Of a stretch of 64,000 bases of DNA, positions 1-8,569 are shown piece by piece (position 1 is the stretch's first letter; every line of letters starts with the position of its first letter). The stretch lies in NCBI RefSeq assembly GCF_024298845.1, contig NZ_CP101160.1:62001-126000 (forward strand). Direction: 5' to 3'. The translations under genes were made by a program, and so were the position numbers. The stretch is from Natronosalvus amylolyticus. Lineage in GTDB: Archaea > Halobacteriota > Halobacteria > Halobacteriales > Natrialbaceae. The notes beneath the pieces were generated by a model. That model was not told the origin of the DNA. It searched no databases and saw only the letters and a list, made by a program, of their open reading frames with translations.

Positions 1-630
1 GGCCCCGTTCTCGACGGCCGACCGGAGGAAGTAGCCGATGAGCGCCGTTCCCATCGTGGCGATACCCTCCTCGCGTCGGCGGGTGATCGTCTCCCAGTCC
101 CACTCCTGTGCGGTGAACGCACCACCCCAGGTCAACAGTTCGTCGTTCGTCGCCCCGCCCGGGAGGTGTGGCGAGTTCGGTAAGTCGGCGGGGATTTCGT
201 CCCTGTCGAGTGGCTGTGGCTCGAGATAGCGCCCCTCGTCTTTCCCGCCGGGACCGTCACTGTGGTAATCCGGCATGTTTCGAATGCACTGCACCTCGAG
301 ACCGAGTTCGGCCTCGAAGTAGGCGACGGCTTCGGGGGCTCGCTCGACGTAGCGCCGGGCTGCCCCCTCGTCGGCGTAGTGGTCGCCAGCGAGGTGGGTC
401 AGGTAGTCAACTGCTTCCGTCACCGAGTCTTCGTGACCGAGATCGCGCATGTGGTCGTTTCCGGGTATCCACAACTGTGCACCCGAGAGCCCGCTCGAGC
501 CGCCGATGACGGCCCCCTTCTCGAGAATCGTTACCGAGGCACCCTTCGCCGCTGCTGTTGCGGCGGTTGCGACGCCGCCGACGCCCGACCCCACGACGAC
601 GAGGTCACTGGACTCTCTGCTAGCTGTCAT
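1..630 (-). CDS. FAD-dependent oxidoreductase (FAD_binding_2 type), C-terminus off the window
   Basis: The gene starts at 630 and runs off the left edge, so only the first 210 residues are visible. They begin with a Rossmann FAD-binding motif VGSGVGGVATAATAAAKG (residues 13-30), followed by GGSSGLSGA (43-51). This arrangement is usual in the fumarate reductase / 3-ketosteroid delta1-dehydrogenase superfamily. The family oxidises or reduces C-C bonds with bound FAD in the cytoplasm. The substrate cannot be told from this half. It stands next to an MBL hydrolase and beta-oxidation genes, which fits acyl or steroid-like substrates, but that is inference. Confidence 0.8.
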   Translation of the reverse strand, partial: MTASRESSDLVVVGSGVGGVATAATAAAKGASVTILEKGAVIGGSSGLSGAQLWIPGNDHMRDLGHEDSVTEAVDYLTHLAGDHYADEGAARRYVERAPEAVAYFEAELGLEVQCIRNMPDYHSDGPGGKDEGRYLEPQPLDRDEIPADLPNSPHLPGGATNDELLTWGGAFTAQEWDWETITRRREEGIATMGTALIGYFLRSAVENGA

Positions 631-711
631 GTGATATGCGCTCACGCGCCACGTACTAAGCAATTCCGAATGTGGGATGAGTCTGTCGTGAGTGACTGGG
701 CGTACGCCGTC

Positions 712-1686
712 TTAGGCGTCGATGAGCTCGTACGTACTCTGCTCATCACGTTCGACTTTTTCGACACGACTTGCGTCCTCAAGCACGTCCAGATGACCGA
801 TAATTTCGGACATCCCTGCAAAGGTTTCGGTCGCCGGGAGGTCGGGGAATTCCAGAGTCATCAGCTTGTAGGGCGTCATCGGTCCGTGATCGGCGAGCAA
901 TCCAGACACTCGGTCGCTTCGTTCGTCGTGATGAGCCACGATCTCCTCGACTCGATTCGGGATATCCGGAATGATATCCCGATGGCCGCCGTAGCCGGTC
1001 GTCACGTCCTCGGTCGCGATGCGCTCGAGGGCTGCCAGATAGTCCGGCAGACTCCGCGTTCGCTGGTCGGTCGTTCCCGGCTCGAGGGTGAGCAACGGGT
1101 TCGGGGAGATGTCGGCCATGACGTGGTCGCCGGTGAAGGCAGACTGGCGCTCGCGGTCGAGAAAACAGACCGACGCGGGTGCGTGACCTGGCGTATGGAT
1201 CGCTTCGAGGGTCGTCGTCTCATCGAGGACGATTTCGTCGCCCTCGGCGAGCGCCCTGTCGACGGCCACGGGCTCGCGGAATCGGTTGTACGATTCGGGC
1301 AAGGTGACGACGGTCTCGAGTAACTGTTCGGGGACGCCGACCGAGGCGAGATACGGCCGGAAAAACGCCTGTTCGCGCTCGAAGTTCGCCGTCGGGTCGG
1401 CGAGCACGTCGACGGCATCGCGGTGGGCACATATCGTTGCCTCGGACTCGTTTCGGATCCGATCTGCCAGACCGAAGTGATCGATGTGGGGGTGCGTGAT
1501 GAGGACTCGGTCGACGTCTTCGGTGGCGTAGCCGAGCCCCTCGAGGCTATCCGTCAATTCTGTGTACGCGTCGTCGGTCAGCGGGCCCGGATCGATCAGT
1601 GTGAGGCTCCCGCGGGTGATCGCATAACAGTTGACGCGGCCGATCTGGAACGGTGTGGGGATGGCGATGCGCTCGACGTCGTTCAT
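712..1686 (-). CDS. MBL-fold metallo-hydrolase
   Basis: A 324-residue metallo-beta-lactamase-fold hydrolase. The metal-binding motif HPHIDHFGLA lies near residue 65, and later histidines occur in HTPGHAPASV and FTGDHV. After the catalytic domain comes a C-terminal winged-helix-like tail of about 70 residues (MTPYKLMTLEFPDLPATETF), as in the LACTB2/glyoxalase II-like branch with a C-terminal winged helix. Such enzymes hydrolyse thioesters, esters or phosphodiesters. The neighbourhood of beta-oxidation genes makes a thioesterase role possible but unproven. It lies downstream of the gene starting at 4499 on the same strand but is separated from it by other genes. Confidence 0.88.
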   Translation of the reverse strand: MNDVERIAIPTPFQIGRVNCYAITRGSLTLIDPGPLTDDAYTELTDSLEGLGYATEDVDRVLITHPHIDHFGLADRIRNESEATICAHRDAVDVLADPTANFEREQAFFRPYLASVGVPEQLLETVVTLPESYNRFREPVAVDRALAEGDEIVLDETTTLEAIHTPGHAPASVCFLDRERQSAFTGDHVMADISPNPLLTLEPGTTDQRTRSLPDYLAALERIATEDVTTGYGGHRDIIPDIPNRVEEIVAHHDERSDRVSGLLADHGPMTPYKLMTLEFPDLPATETFAGMSEIIGHLDVLEDASRVEKVERDEQSTYELIDA

Positions 1687-1749
1687 AGTTCGGACTCTCG
1701 GGTCATCGTGATAACTCTGTGGTCAGGCACCGACGAATAGTGGCTGATT

Positions 1750-1965
1750 TTACGCGCAGTCGACGCGATAGTAGCCGGTGAATTTGACGTACTCACCGGA
1801 CCTGAGCCCACATCCATTGGCCGACGGATACCCGTTCGATTCACCGGTGAGCAAGGCTGTGACCAGTGACTGGTCGTCGTCCGATAGTTCGTCGTAATCT
1901 TTTACCCGGGCGTCGGCCGGTACGTAGTCCGTTTTCTCGAGGGCGAATGCTGAACACTGCCGCAT
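1750..1965 (-). CDS. small hypothetical protein (71 aa)
   Basis: A 71-residue protein with a conserved-looking core (KDYDELSDDDQSLVTALL) followed by a Cys- and Tyr-rich tail ending near SGEYVKFTGYYRVDCA. The composition is protein-like and acidic. A TATA-like GCATAACA stands roughly 20-30 nt before the ATG, suiting a leaderless transcript. I recognise the general type of short haloarchaeal proteins with a DELS/DDQ helix but cannot name a function. It is flanked by convergent and divergent metabolic genes with no operon partner. Confidence 0.5.
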   Translation of the reverse strand: MRQCSAFALEKTDYVPADARVKDYDELSDDDQSLVTALLTGESNGYPSANGCGLRSGEYVKFTGYYRVDCA

Positions 1966-2062
1966 GTAAGATAGTTACTGCCATGTTATGCTTATCCTTG
2001 TCATTGCGGCAATCTTCACCCGCCGCCCAAACGCTCATGGATCTCGGCTATGAGTGCTGACT

Positions 2063-2479
2063 ATGCCTACTGACTCCAGCGATCACCTCGAGATTCGAAG
2101 GCTCAGAGCGGCGTACGGCCACCATATCGACCGGGGCGAGTGGGATGCCTGGGTCGACTGCTTCACCGAGGATGCGGTCGTCGACTACGGTGCGTACGAC
2201 CGACTCGAGGGCCACGACGAACTGGCGACCTTTGCCACCGAGGTCATCGACGATCTGTTTACGTACAGCATGCACCTCGCCCTGATGCCGCTGCTCGAGG
2301 TCGAAGGGGACCGTGCGACCGGCCGATGGTACTTGCTGGTGCTCTATTCGACCGGCGACGGCGAGCCCGGTTGGCTCGCCGGGACGTACGAGGACACCTA
2401 CCGGCGGGTCGACGGTGAGTGGAAGTTCGCCGCAGTTGAAAACGTGGTCCACGCGGATACTGGCGCGTACGGTAATTGA
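2063..2479 (+). CDS. SnoaL-like / NTF2-superfamily protein
   Basis: A 138-residue protein of the nuclear-transport-factor-2 fold (SnoaL_4 type). Sequence marks are an N-terminal helix with the RRLRAAYGHHIDRGEWDAW pattern and FTEDAVVDYG, then a strand containing GRWYLLVLY, and a C-terminal DGEWKFAAVEN. Members are small dehydratases, isomerases or aromatic-ring oxygenase subunits, or ligand-binding proteins. A GTG at 2054 is in frame, but the ATG at 2063 gives the typical N-terminus (MPTDSSDHLE). It converges with the dehydrogenase/hydratase gene (gap 22 bp). Its substrate is unknown. Confidence 0.82.
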   Translation: MPTDSSDHLEIRRLRAAYGHHIDRGEWDAWVDCFTEDAVVDYGAYDRLEGHDELATFATEVIDDLFTYSMHLALMPLLEVEGDRATGRWYLLVLYSTGDGEPGWLAGTYEDTYRRVDGEWKFAAVENVVHADTGAYGN

Positions 2480-2501
2480 ACGTCTCGAGTCCGTACCCAG
2501 A

Positions 2502-4499
2502 CTACTTCCCTTCGAACGTTGGGTCCCGTTTGCCCGAGAACGCCGCTAACCCCTCGGCTAGATCATCCGTATTCATCAGGTGACCGAACGCCTGGGCTTC
2601 GACCTCGAGGCCGGCATCGAGATCGTCCCAGCCGACGTCCATCGCGCGCTTGGTCAGTTCCTGGGCGATCGGCGGGCCGGCTGCCAGCTCGAGTGCGAGC
2701 TCACCGGCACGGTCTTCGAGGTCCTCATCATCGACCAGTTCGTTCACGAATCCGTACTCGCTCATCGTTTCGCCGTCGAAGTGAGCGGCGGTGAAGATAA
2801 TCTCTTTGGCTCGACTCGCTCCGATCAGGCGCTGGAGTCGCTGAGTGCCACCCCATCCCGGGAGCAAGCCCAGATTGTGCTCGGGCTGGCCGAACGTCGA
2901 GTCGGGGGTCGCCAGCCGTAGGTCGACACAGGTGGCGAGTTCCATGCCGCCACCGAAGCAGTAGCCGTCGATGGCAGCCACGACCGGCATCGGGCACGTC
3001 TCGAGACGGCCGAAGACCGCCTGGCCGCGGCGGGACAGTGCTGCTCCCGCCAGTGGATCGCCGTCGCCGACGACCGTCTGGACTTCCGCACCTGCAGAGA
3101 ACGCCCGGTCGCCGGTTCCGGTCAGCAAGAGCGAGCGGGCACCCGAATCGATGGCGACGTCGAGGGCCGCGTCGAGGTCCTCGAGTAGCGTCGGCGTGAT
3201 CGTGTTCATCTTCGCGGGTCGGTCGATGGTAACGACCGCGACCCGTTCGTCGGTCACTTCCTCGCTCGTTTCGCCGTCACTCCCCAGCCACTCGAGGGTG
3301 AGCGACTCGAACTCGAGTTGCTCGCTCGAGGAATCGGTGTCGAAAAAGCCGCCCGCCGTCGCGCGCTCGGCAAGGTAATCGGCCACCTCGTAACGTGGGT
3401 GCCCCGTCTGTTCGCCGGCGTCCTCGAGCGTTTCGAGCAGGGCCTCGAGGCCGCGGTCGTCGGCCATTCGGGCCGGGCCGTTTGGGAAGCCACCGCCGAG
3501 TTCGACAGCTTCGTCGACGGTTGCGGCGTCGGTCACGTCACCGCCGACGAGTTTGGCGGTTTCGTTGGCCATCACGGCCAGGAGTCGGTCCTCGACCGCG
3601 CTGACACTGTCGGTTGGCGATATCTCGACCCCGCCGTCCTCGTAGTCGTAGAAACCGGCTCCCGTTTTTTTGCCGTAATCGCCCGTCTCGACCTGTTCGA
3701 TCAGCGTCGGGCCGGGTTCGTACCCGTCGCCGAGCGTATCGTGGAGGTGTTCGACCACGTCGAGAATGACGTCGACGCCGATCTGGTCGGCGAGTTCGAA
3801 ACAGCCCATCGGCAGTCCGAGTCCGAACTTGGCGCTCGCGTCGACTTCCGCAATCGTGGCCTCGTCCGTCGCCACCAGCCAGGCGGCTTCGTTGAGCAAG
3901 GGGACCAGAATTCGGTTGACGACGAAGCCGGGAACGTCCTTCGAGACGAGCACCGGCGTCTTGTCGATGGATTCGACGAACGTCTGGGCGGTCTCGAGGA
4001 TCGTCTCGTCGGTTTCGTCCCCGGCGACGACCTCGACCAGCTCCATCCGTACCGGCGGGTTGAAAAAGTGCAGCCCACACACCTGCTCGGGTCGACTCGT
4101 GACGGCCCCCAGTTCACTGATAGACAGACTCGAGGTATTGGACGCCAAAATCGCGTCCTCTGGCGCGTACTCGTCGACTTCCTCATACACCGATCGCTTG
4201 ATATCCATCCGTTCTGGGACGGCTTCGATCACCAGATCGACGTCTTCGAGTGCGCTTTCGATATCGACTATGGGAGTAATTCGCTCGAGCGTCTTTTCGC
4301 CGGTTTCTGCCTCGAGGTGGCCGCCTTCGACGAGTTTGTCGACGCTCCACTCGATCTTCTCGTAGCCGTTCTGTACCATTTCGTCGTTGATGTCCCGGAG
4401 TCTGACGGTGTAGCCAGCGATGGCAGCCACTTCGGCGATGCCGTGGCCCATGCTTCCCGCTCCGAGAACGCACAGCGTCTCGATGTCACTCGCGTCCAT
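2502..4499 (-). CDS. fused 3-hydroxyacyl-CoA dehydrogenase / enoyl-CoA hydratase
   Basis: A 665-residue bifunctional beta-oxidation enzyme. Residues 8-190 are the NAD-binding domain (GAGSMGHGIAEVAA near 12-25). Residues 190-300 are the 3HCDH C-terminal domain (DVPGFVVNRIL, GLPMGCFELADQIG). Residues about 405-655 are a crotonase domain with the oxyanion-hole motif FSAGAEV and CFGGGMELA. The order dehydrogenase-then-hydratase is the reverse of bacterial FadB/FadJ and is the usual archaeal arrangement. It would hydrate trans-2-enoyl-CoA and oxidise the 3-hydroxyacyl-CoA with NAD+. It is divergent from etfBA (gap 119 bp), which would accept electrons from the acyl-CoA dehydrogenase step. Confidence 0.94.
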   Translation of the reverse strand: MDASDIETLCVLGAGSMGHGIAEVAAIAGYTVRLRDINDEMVQNGYEKIEWSVDKLVEGGHLEAETGEKTLERITPIVDIESALEDVDLVIEAVPERMDIKRSVYEEVDEYAPEDAILASNTSSLSISELGAVTSRPEQVCGLHFFNPPVRMELVEVVAGDETDETILETAQTFVESIDKTPVLVSKDVPGFVVNRILVPLLNEAAWLVATDEATIAEVDASAKFGLGLPMGCFELADQIGVDVILDVVEHLHDTLGDGYEPGPTLIEQVETGDYGKKTGAGFYDYEDGGVEISPTDSVSAVEDRLLAVMANETAKLVGGDVTDAATVDEAVELGGGFPNGPARMADDRGLEALLETLEDAGEQTGHPRYEVADYLAERATAGGFFDTDSSSEQLEFESLTLEWLGSDGETSEEVTDERVAVVTIDRPAKMNTITPTLLEDLDAALDVAIDSGARSLLLTGTGDRAFSAGAEVQTVVGDGDPLAGAALSRRGQAVFGRLETCPMPVVAAIDGYCFGGGMELATCVDLRLATPDSTFGQPEHNLGLLPGWGGTQRLQRLIGASRAKEIIFTAAHFDGETMSEYGFVNELVDDEDLEDRAGELALELAAGPPIAQELTKRAMDVGWDDLDAGLEVEAQAFGHLMNTDDLAEGLAAFSGKRDPTFEGK

Positions 4500-4579
4500 A
4501 CGCGACTCTCACGCCGCGGGTACGTGAATGTTGACATCGAGGCCAGGTGTCTGTGGCAAAACGACGGGCGACTGTATAG

Positions 4580-4588
4580 GCTTATAAT
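4580..4588 (+). promoter_or_regulatory. TATA box for etfB
   Basis: The stretch GCTTATAAT stands about 30 nt before the etfB ATG at 4619. That spacing fits a TBP site with a leaderless or very short-leader transcript. It lies in the gap between etfBA and the divergent dehydrogenase/hydratase gene, so the two may be co-regulated. Confidence 0.5.
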
Positions 4589-4618
4589 CCTCCACTGCGC
4601 ATCTCCTACCCACACACG

Positions 4619-5410
4619 ATGAAGATACTGGTCACGGTCAAGGAAGTGGCAACTGTCGACGACGCGTTCGAAATCGACGGCACCGCCATCGACGAGCGCT
4701 ATCTGAGCGCCGATCTCAACGAGTGGGACGATTACGCCATCGAGGAGGCCGTCCAACTGTCCGAAGACGGCATCGTCGACGAGGTCGTCACCGTCACGAT
4801 CGGTGACGAAGACACTGAACAGACGATTCGGCAAGCCCTGGCGAAAGGCGCCGACCGCGCTATCCGGGTGTGGGACGACGCCCTCGAGGAGGTCGACCTG
4901 CTGGACGTCGGTGCGAAGGTCGCGATTCTCGAGGCCGTGGTCGCAGCCGAAGAGCCGGATCTCGTGCTGACTGGCGTACAGTCGGGCGACGACAGCTTCG
5001 GGGCGACGGGCGTCGCGCTGGCGGAAGCCGTCGGCACGCAGTGGGCGGCGGTCGTCAACCAGCTCGACCTGGATAACGGCGCCGACGTAGCGTCGGTTCA
5101 CCGTGAACTCGAGGGCGGCCTCGAGGAACTGACCGACGTCGACCTGCCGGCAGTACTATCGATCCAGACAGGTATCAACGAGCCGCGCTACGCCAGTCTC
5201 CGGGGGATTCGGATGGCCCAGCGCAAGGAACTGGACCACCAGACGCTGGCTGATCTCGGTGTCGACGCTGGCGACGTTGCTGGTGATTTGGAACTTACCT
5301 CGATGTACGAACCGGAGAGCGAGAGCGATACGACCGTGTTCGAAGGAAGCGCTGACGATACGGCTGGGCAGTTGGCTGAACTGCTGCGCGAGAAGGGGGT
5401 GGCCCAATGA
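4619..5410 (+). CDS. etfB: electron transfer flavoprotein subunit beta
   Basis: A 263-residue EtfB. The family pattern is clear: MKILVTVKEVATVDD at the start, LSADLNEWDDYAIEEAVQL, and a late TGINEPRYASLRGIRMAQ segment (the beta signature). With EtfA it forms a soluble heterodimer carrying FAD and AMP that takes electrons from acyl-CoA dehydrogenases and passes them to a membrane quinone reductase. It is the first gene of the etfBA operon, 58 bp before etfA. A good TATA box precedes it and little or no leader is expected. Confidence 0.96.
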   Translation: MKILVTVKEVATVDDAFEIDGTAIDERYLSADLNEWDDYAIEEAVQLSEDGIVDEVVTVTIGDEDTEQTIRQALAKGADRAIRVWDDALEEVDLLDVGAKVAILEAVVAAEEPDLVLTGVQSGDDSFGATGVALAEAVGTQWAAVVNQLDLDNGADVASVHRELEGGLEELTDVDLPAVLSIQTGINEPRYASLRGIRMAQRKELDHQTLADLGVDAGDVAGDLELTSMYEPESESDTTVFEGSADDTAGQLAELLREKGVAQ

Positions 5411-5413
5411 GTT

Positions 5414-5438
5414 CCATCGCCAACTCCGTGGGCGATGG
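5414..5438 (+). other. stem-loop between etfB and etfA
   Basis: Perfect 8-bp inverted repeat CCATCGCC / GGCGATGG with a 9-nt loop (5422-5430), starting 4 nt after the etfB stop. It has no T-run, so it is unlikely to be a full terminator. An intercistronic processing or stabilising hairpin is possible. Confidence 0.45.
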
Positions 5439-5468
5439 AGTCATTATCATCACCCGAGGTGAAAGCCA

Positions 5469-6425
5469 ATGAGCGATATCCTCACTATCGCCGAACACCG
5501 CCAGGGCGAACTCCGTGACGTCAGCCTCGAGTTGCTCACGGCGGGTGCGGAACTGGCCGAAGAGACCGGCGGCGATCTACACGTGGCGGTCATCAGCGGC
5601 GACGTAGACAGGTACGCCGAGGGACTCGACCGCGAGGGCGTAGACGCGATTCACACGGTCGCCTACGGCGAGGAGTTCAACCACGACGTCTATACGCAGG
5701 CGGTAACCCAGTTGGTCGACTCGCTCGAGGCGAGTTACGTGCTTGGGGCGAACAGCGTGAACGGCCTCGATTACCTGCCTGCGGTGGCGACCCGGCTGGA
5801 CGTGCCGCTGGTGACCGACGTGGTCGCCCTCGAGACGGCTGGGGAGACGCTGACGGCGACGCGCGAGATGTACGGCGGGAAAGTCGAAACGACCGTCGAT
5901 GTCGAGGGAACGCCGGTGGTCGTCTCCATCCGAGGCGCGGAGTGGCCCATCGCCGAAGGCGAGGGTTCAGCCGCCGTGGAGGCCTTCGACGCGGAGATCG
6001 ACGAGGACGCCATCGGCTCGAGCGTGAACGGGTTCGAGGAAGTCGCGGGCGGCGACGTGGACATCAGCGAGGCGGACCTGCTGGTGTCGGTCGGCCGCGG
6101 TATCGACGAAGAGGAGAACCTCGAGTTGATCGAGGAGTTGGCAGCGGCACTGGGAGCGACGATGTCGTCGTCACGGCCGATCGTGGACGCTGGGTGGTTG
6201 CCGGCGAACCGGCAGGTCGGCCAGTCCGGCAAGGTCGTCACGCCCGAGGTGTACATTGCAATCGGTATCTCCGGCGCTGTGCAGCACGTTGCAGGGATGA
6301 AAGGGTCGGAAACGATCGTGGCGATCAACACGGACCCGAACGCGCCGATCATGGACATCGCCGACTACGCGATTCACGACGATCTGTTCGACGTGGTGCC
6401 GGCATTGATCGAACAGTTCTCGTAA
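5469..6425 (+). CDS. etfA: electron transfer flavoprotein subunit alpha
   Basis: A 318-residue EtfA. The N-terminal domain starts MSDILTIAEHRQGELRD. The C-terminal FAD-binding domain (about residues 195-310) carries SVGRGIDEEENLELIEELA, GATMSSSRPIVDAGW, and the family signature VYIAIGISGAVQHVAGM with AINTDPNAPIMDIADY. It pairs with EtfB. The start is preceded by a plausible Shine-Dalgarno (GAGGTGA at 5457-5463), as expected for a downstream operon gene. No frameshift or missing residue is apparent. Confidence 0.96.
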   Translation: MSDILTIAEHRQGELRDVSLELLTAGAELAEETGGDLHVAVISGDVDRYAEGLDREGVDAIHTVAYGEEFNHDVYTQAVTQLVDSLEASYVLGANSVNGLDYLPAVATRLDVPLVTDVVALETAGETLTATREMYGGKVETTVDVEGTPVVVSIRGAEWPIAEGEGSAAVEAFDAEIDEDAIGSSVNGFEEVAGGDVDISEADLLVSVGRGIDEEENLELIEELAAALGATMSSSRPIVDAGWLPANRQVGQSGKVVTPEVYIAIGISGAVQHVAGMKGSETIVAINTDPNAPIMDIADYAIHDDLFDVVPALIEQFS

Positions 6426-6580
6426 GTTGCTCACGCGAGCTTATTTTGGTCGCGAAAAAAGGTCGGAGGAAATCGTTCTCGTCAGGGCTCTCGAGTGGAG
6501 TGACCGTGTTAGGAGGCGCACAGAGACGCTCGAGTTGGTAATAAAATGTTGACTTCTGAGTTAGTTGGAATCAGCCGTAG

Positions 6581-6588
6581 TTATATAG
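6581..6588 (+). promoter_or_regulatory. TATA box for the UspA gene at 6612
   Basis: TTATATAG sits 24-31 nt before the ATG at 6612, the classical distance for a leaderless haloarchaeal transcript. This decides the start in favour of 6612 over an in-frame upstream codon at 6546. Confidence 0.55.
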
Positions 6589-6611
6589 TCACGGCAACCG
6601 AACGCTCAGGT

Positions 6612-7013
6612 ATGTCTACAATACTGTTGTCAGTCGATAACGACGAATCGCGCGCGAAATCGCAGGCAGAGTCGCTGACACGACTGGATTTCGACCCCGA
6701 ATCGACACACGTCCGGCTCTTTCACGTCTTTACCGACAATCCGTCTGGGGCGTCGGTAACACAGGTCGGTTCAGTCCGCCGTGCGAAAGAGATACTCGAG
6801 AACGCGGGGTATGCCGTTTCACTCGAGGGACAGAGCGGCGAGCCGGCAGAAGAAATTCTGGCAGCGGCGGAAGAACACGATGTCGATGCAATCTCCATCG
6901 CTGGTCGAAAACGGTCGCCCACCGGAAAAGCACTCTTTGGCAGCGTCACCCAGGAAGTGTTCCTGAACACTGATCTGCCAGTGTTGCTGACGAGCGCCTC
7001 AAAGACAGAATAG
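6612..7013 (+). CDS. universal stress protein (UspA family)
   Basis: A 133-residue single UspA domain. It starts MSTILLSVDNDESRAK and ends with the family C-terminal pattern (GRKRSPTGKALFGSVTQEV followed by DLPVLLTS). The usual ATP-loop G-2x-G-9x-G-S/T is recognisable as GRKRSPTGKALFGS, but the first glycines are altered, so nucleotide binding is uncertain. UspA proteins are small cytoplasmic dimers induced by stress; specific functions are mostly unknown. It is one of six Usp genes in the window. Confidence 0.88.
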   Translation: MSTILLSVDNDESRAKSQAESLTRLDFDPESTHVRLFHVFTDNPSGASVTQVGSVRRAKEILENAGYAVSLEGQSGEPAEEILAAAEEHDVDAISIAGRKRSPTGKALFGSVTQEVFLNTDLPVLLTSASKTE

Positions 7014-7617
7014 CCTCTCAAATTTTTGCGACGAGATCATTTCCGGGCGGGGATCCTCGAGTCGGGACTGGTGGGAACTGAAAGAGATTGAGGATTCTCT
7101 CGCTAAAATATCAACTTTATTTGTATGAATGCTATTTTACCTATACTCATCTACGTGACCGCTCAGTAAAACCGATCGAGACACTAATTGGCGTTAGGAG
7201 TCGATATAGTGTACTAAGGCCACTATCTGTGTGGTGAGCACTATTGGAGGTCCAAACACTATCTTTTTGCCGTATGCATTGGAAAATCGACTATCGAGTG
7301 GTTTTATACAGTGAAAGCCGAGCATCCGGGTTGTATTGAGGAGATAAATCAAATAAGTAGCTAATATTATCTCATCTGTACTATAGTAACACGCTACAGC
7401 CACTTTTCAACTATTGCGTAATATATGACACTACTGGCCGGAACTAGTCAAGTTTTTCTCTATCTGATCTCCTCGAGCTAGGTCTCATCTCTCCCTAGCG
7501 GATTGCCAAACTGATAACCGACTCCATCCTGGTGGGCACTTAACTGACCCCTCATATGGGGGTTGTACACATTTGGGAGATAGAGCCCTCCTACTAGTTA
7601 GAGCGAGGTTAGTATCC
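7014..7617. other. 604-bp AT-rich stretch without a convincing gene
   Basis: The stretch from about 7100 to 7440 is clearly more AT-rich than its surroundings. Short open frames here have Tyr/Ile/Leu-rich composition unlike haloarchaeal proteins. A TACTATAGTA string at 7379-7388 matches the outer end of the palindromic element described at 27222, but no second arm is visible. I read it as decayed mobile DNA, with low certainty. Confidence 0.4.
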
Positions 7618-7755
7618 ATGCCTGAATACGAACTTACCTGTCCCGATTGCGGACAACAGTTGTCGGTGGACCGTGCGGTGTTAGAGGCAACGGTGGCACA
7701 CGGGTGTCCTCTGTGTGGCTCGAGTGTGTCCCAGGAGTATGCGACGCCCCTCTGA
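7618..7755 (+). CDS. small zinc-ribbon protein (45 aa)
   Basis: A 45-residue protein with two CxxC knuckles, CPDCGQ and CPLCGS, about 20 residues apart, which together would bind one zinc ion. It starts MPEYELTCPDCG. This layout matches very short haloarchaeal zinc-ribbon proteins annotated, from memory, as DUF7560. A paralogue lies at 18794-18946. Their role is unknown. The gene stands alone between an AT-rich stretch and an IS relic. Confidence 0.65.
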   Translation: MPEYELTCPDCGQQLSVDRAVLEATVAHGCPLCGSSVSQEYATPL

Positions 7756-8122
7756 GGGCGGTTGCATCTTCGCCTGATGCAGTTTAATCAATTGATGTCG
7801 CGTATCCACTCCCTGAAGGGCGTGGTATTGCGCCTGTTCGGCGTATAATTCTCGAGGGAGTTCTTTCAATATGGCTCTGTTGAACCCCTCACTACTTGAC
7901 AAGAGGGGCATGCTGAATACACAGCGCGAATGCAGCAGCGAGATATCTCACAGAGACCCAAAGTTGAAATAGAAGCTGATTCGCCGGGGACAGGGTGTTC
8001 GAAAGTATCTATGATCTTTCCGCTTGGCCGATGTGACGGTCGGGCCCCGAGGGGGTGGAGAATCGTTCCCAGATCGTTAGAGTAGACGACTGTTTTAACG
8101 GTTCTGGCCCCAATGGTTTGGT
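7756..8122. other. 367-bp intergenic stretch with an IS-end relic
   Basis: It contains the IS-end relic at 7873-7980 and, near 8088-8099, a TTTTAACGG TATA-like element for the next gene. A minus-strand open frame of 76 codons ending at 7681 reads LPRELYAEQAQYHALQG; it overlaps the zinc-ribbon gene and may be decayed transposase, but I cannot assign it. Confidence 0.4.
7873..7980 (+). repeat. IS-end relic A
   Basis: Starts GGCTCTGTTGAACCCC and continues to TGCTGAATACACAGCGCGAA and ATGCAGCAGCGAGATA. The same arrangement (GGCTCnGTTGAA...CCC, then TGAATACACAGCGCGAA about 40 bp later) recurs at 35555-35617. Partial versions are at 13673-13726 (minus strand) and 37453-37481. I take these as remains of one haloarchaeal insertion-sequence end; the element itself is not intact anywhere in the window. 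Confidence 0.5.
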
Positions 8123-8569
8123 ATGGATCTGCTCGTCGCTGTTGATGGATCCGAGGAGAGCAATCGGGCGCTTGCGTACGCCACAAATATTGCTAACGCG
8201 ACCGACGGATCAATCACACTAGTCCACGCGATTGAACCGGATATCTATGATACTGGCGGTGGAGAGCCGATATCCGAATCTGACCGTCGGGACAGGCTGA
8301 TCATCGATAGCTTTGACGCCGCGGAGGTGGACGGTCAAGAGATCTTGGACAAGGCAATCGAGTTTGCAGCGGAGCGGGGACAAACCGTATCGGGCGAACT
8401 ACGCTACGGACAACCAGCGAGGATTATAACGGATTACGCTGAGGAGGGAGCGTTCGAGACGCTCTACGTCGGTCACCGGGGTCGGTCGGAACGAGCCATC
8501 GAATTCTTGGGGAGCGTGGCACGAGATGTCGTCGAGCATGCTACCGTTCCAGTCACCGTTGTCAGGTAA
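8123..8569 (+). CDS. universal stress protein (UspA family)
   Basis: A 148-residue UspA domain starting MDLLVAVDGSEESNRALAYA. It carries a full ATP-loop pattern GHRGRSERAIEFLGSVA (G-2x-G-9x-G-S) followed by HATVPVTVVR, so nucleotide binding is likely. A TATA-like TTTTAACGG lies about 25-35 nt upstream, matching a leaderless start. It stands alone between an IS relic and the CBS-domain gene. Confidence 0.92.
   Translation: MDLLVAVDGSEESNRALAYATNIANATDGSITLVHAIEPDIYDTGGGEPISESDRRDRLIIDSFDAAEVDGQEILDKAIEFAAERGQTVSGELRYGQPARIITDYAEEGAFETLYVGHRGRSERAIEFLGSVARDVVEHATVPVTVVR

Noticed and set aside
262-1323. 353-codon plus-strand frame at the left end
   Set aside because: Lies opposite the FAD oxidoreductase and the MBL hydrolase, both of which have clear motifs.
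3318-4622. 434-codon plus-strand frame opposite the dehydrogenase/hydratase gene
   Set aside because: Antisense shadow of a high-GC gene; Arg/Gly/Val/Phe-rich, no family, overlapping a clear enzyme.
7194-7403. 69-codon minus-strand frame in AT-rich DNA
   Set aside because: Composition unlike haloarchaeal proteins and no homology recognised.
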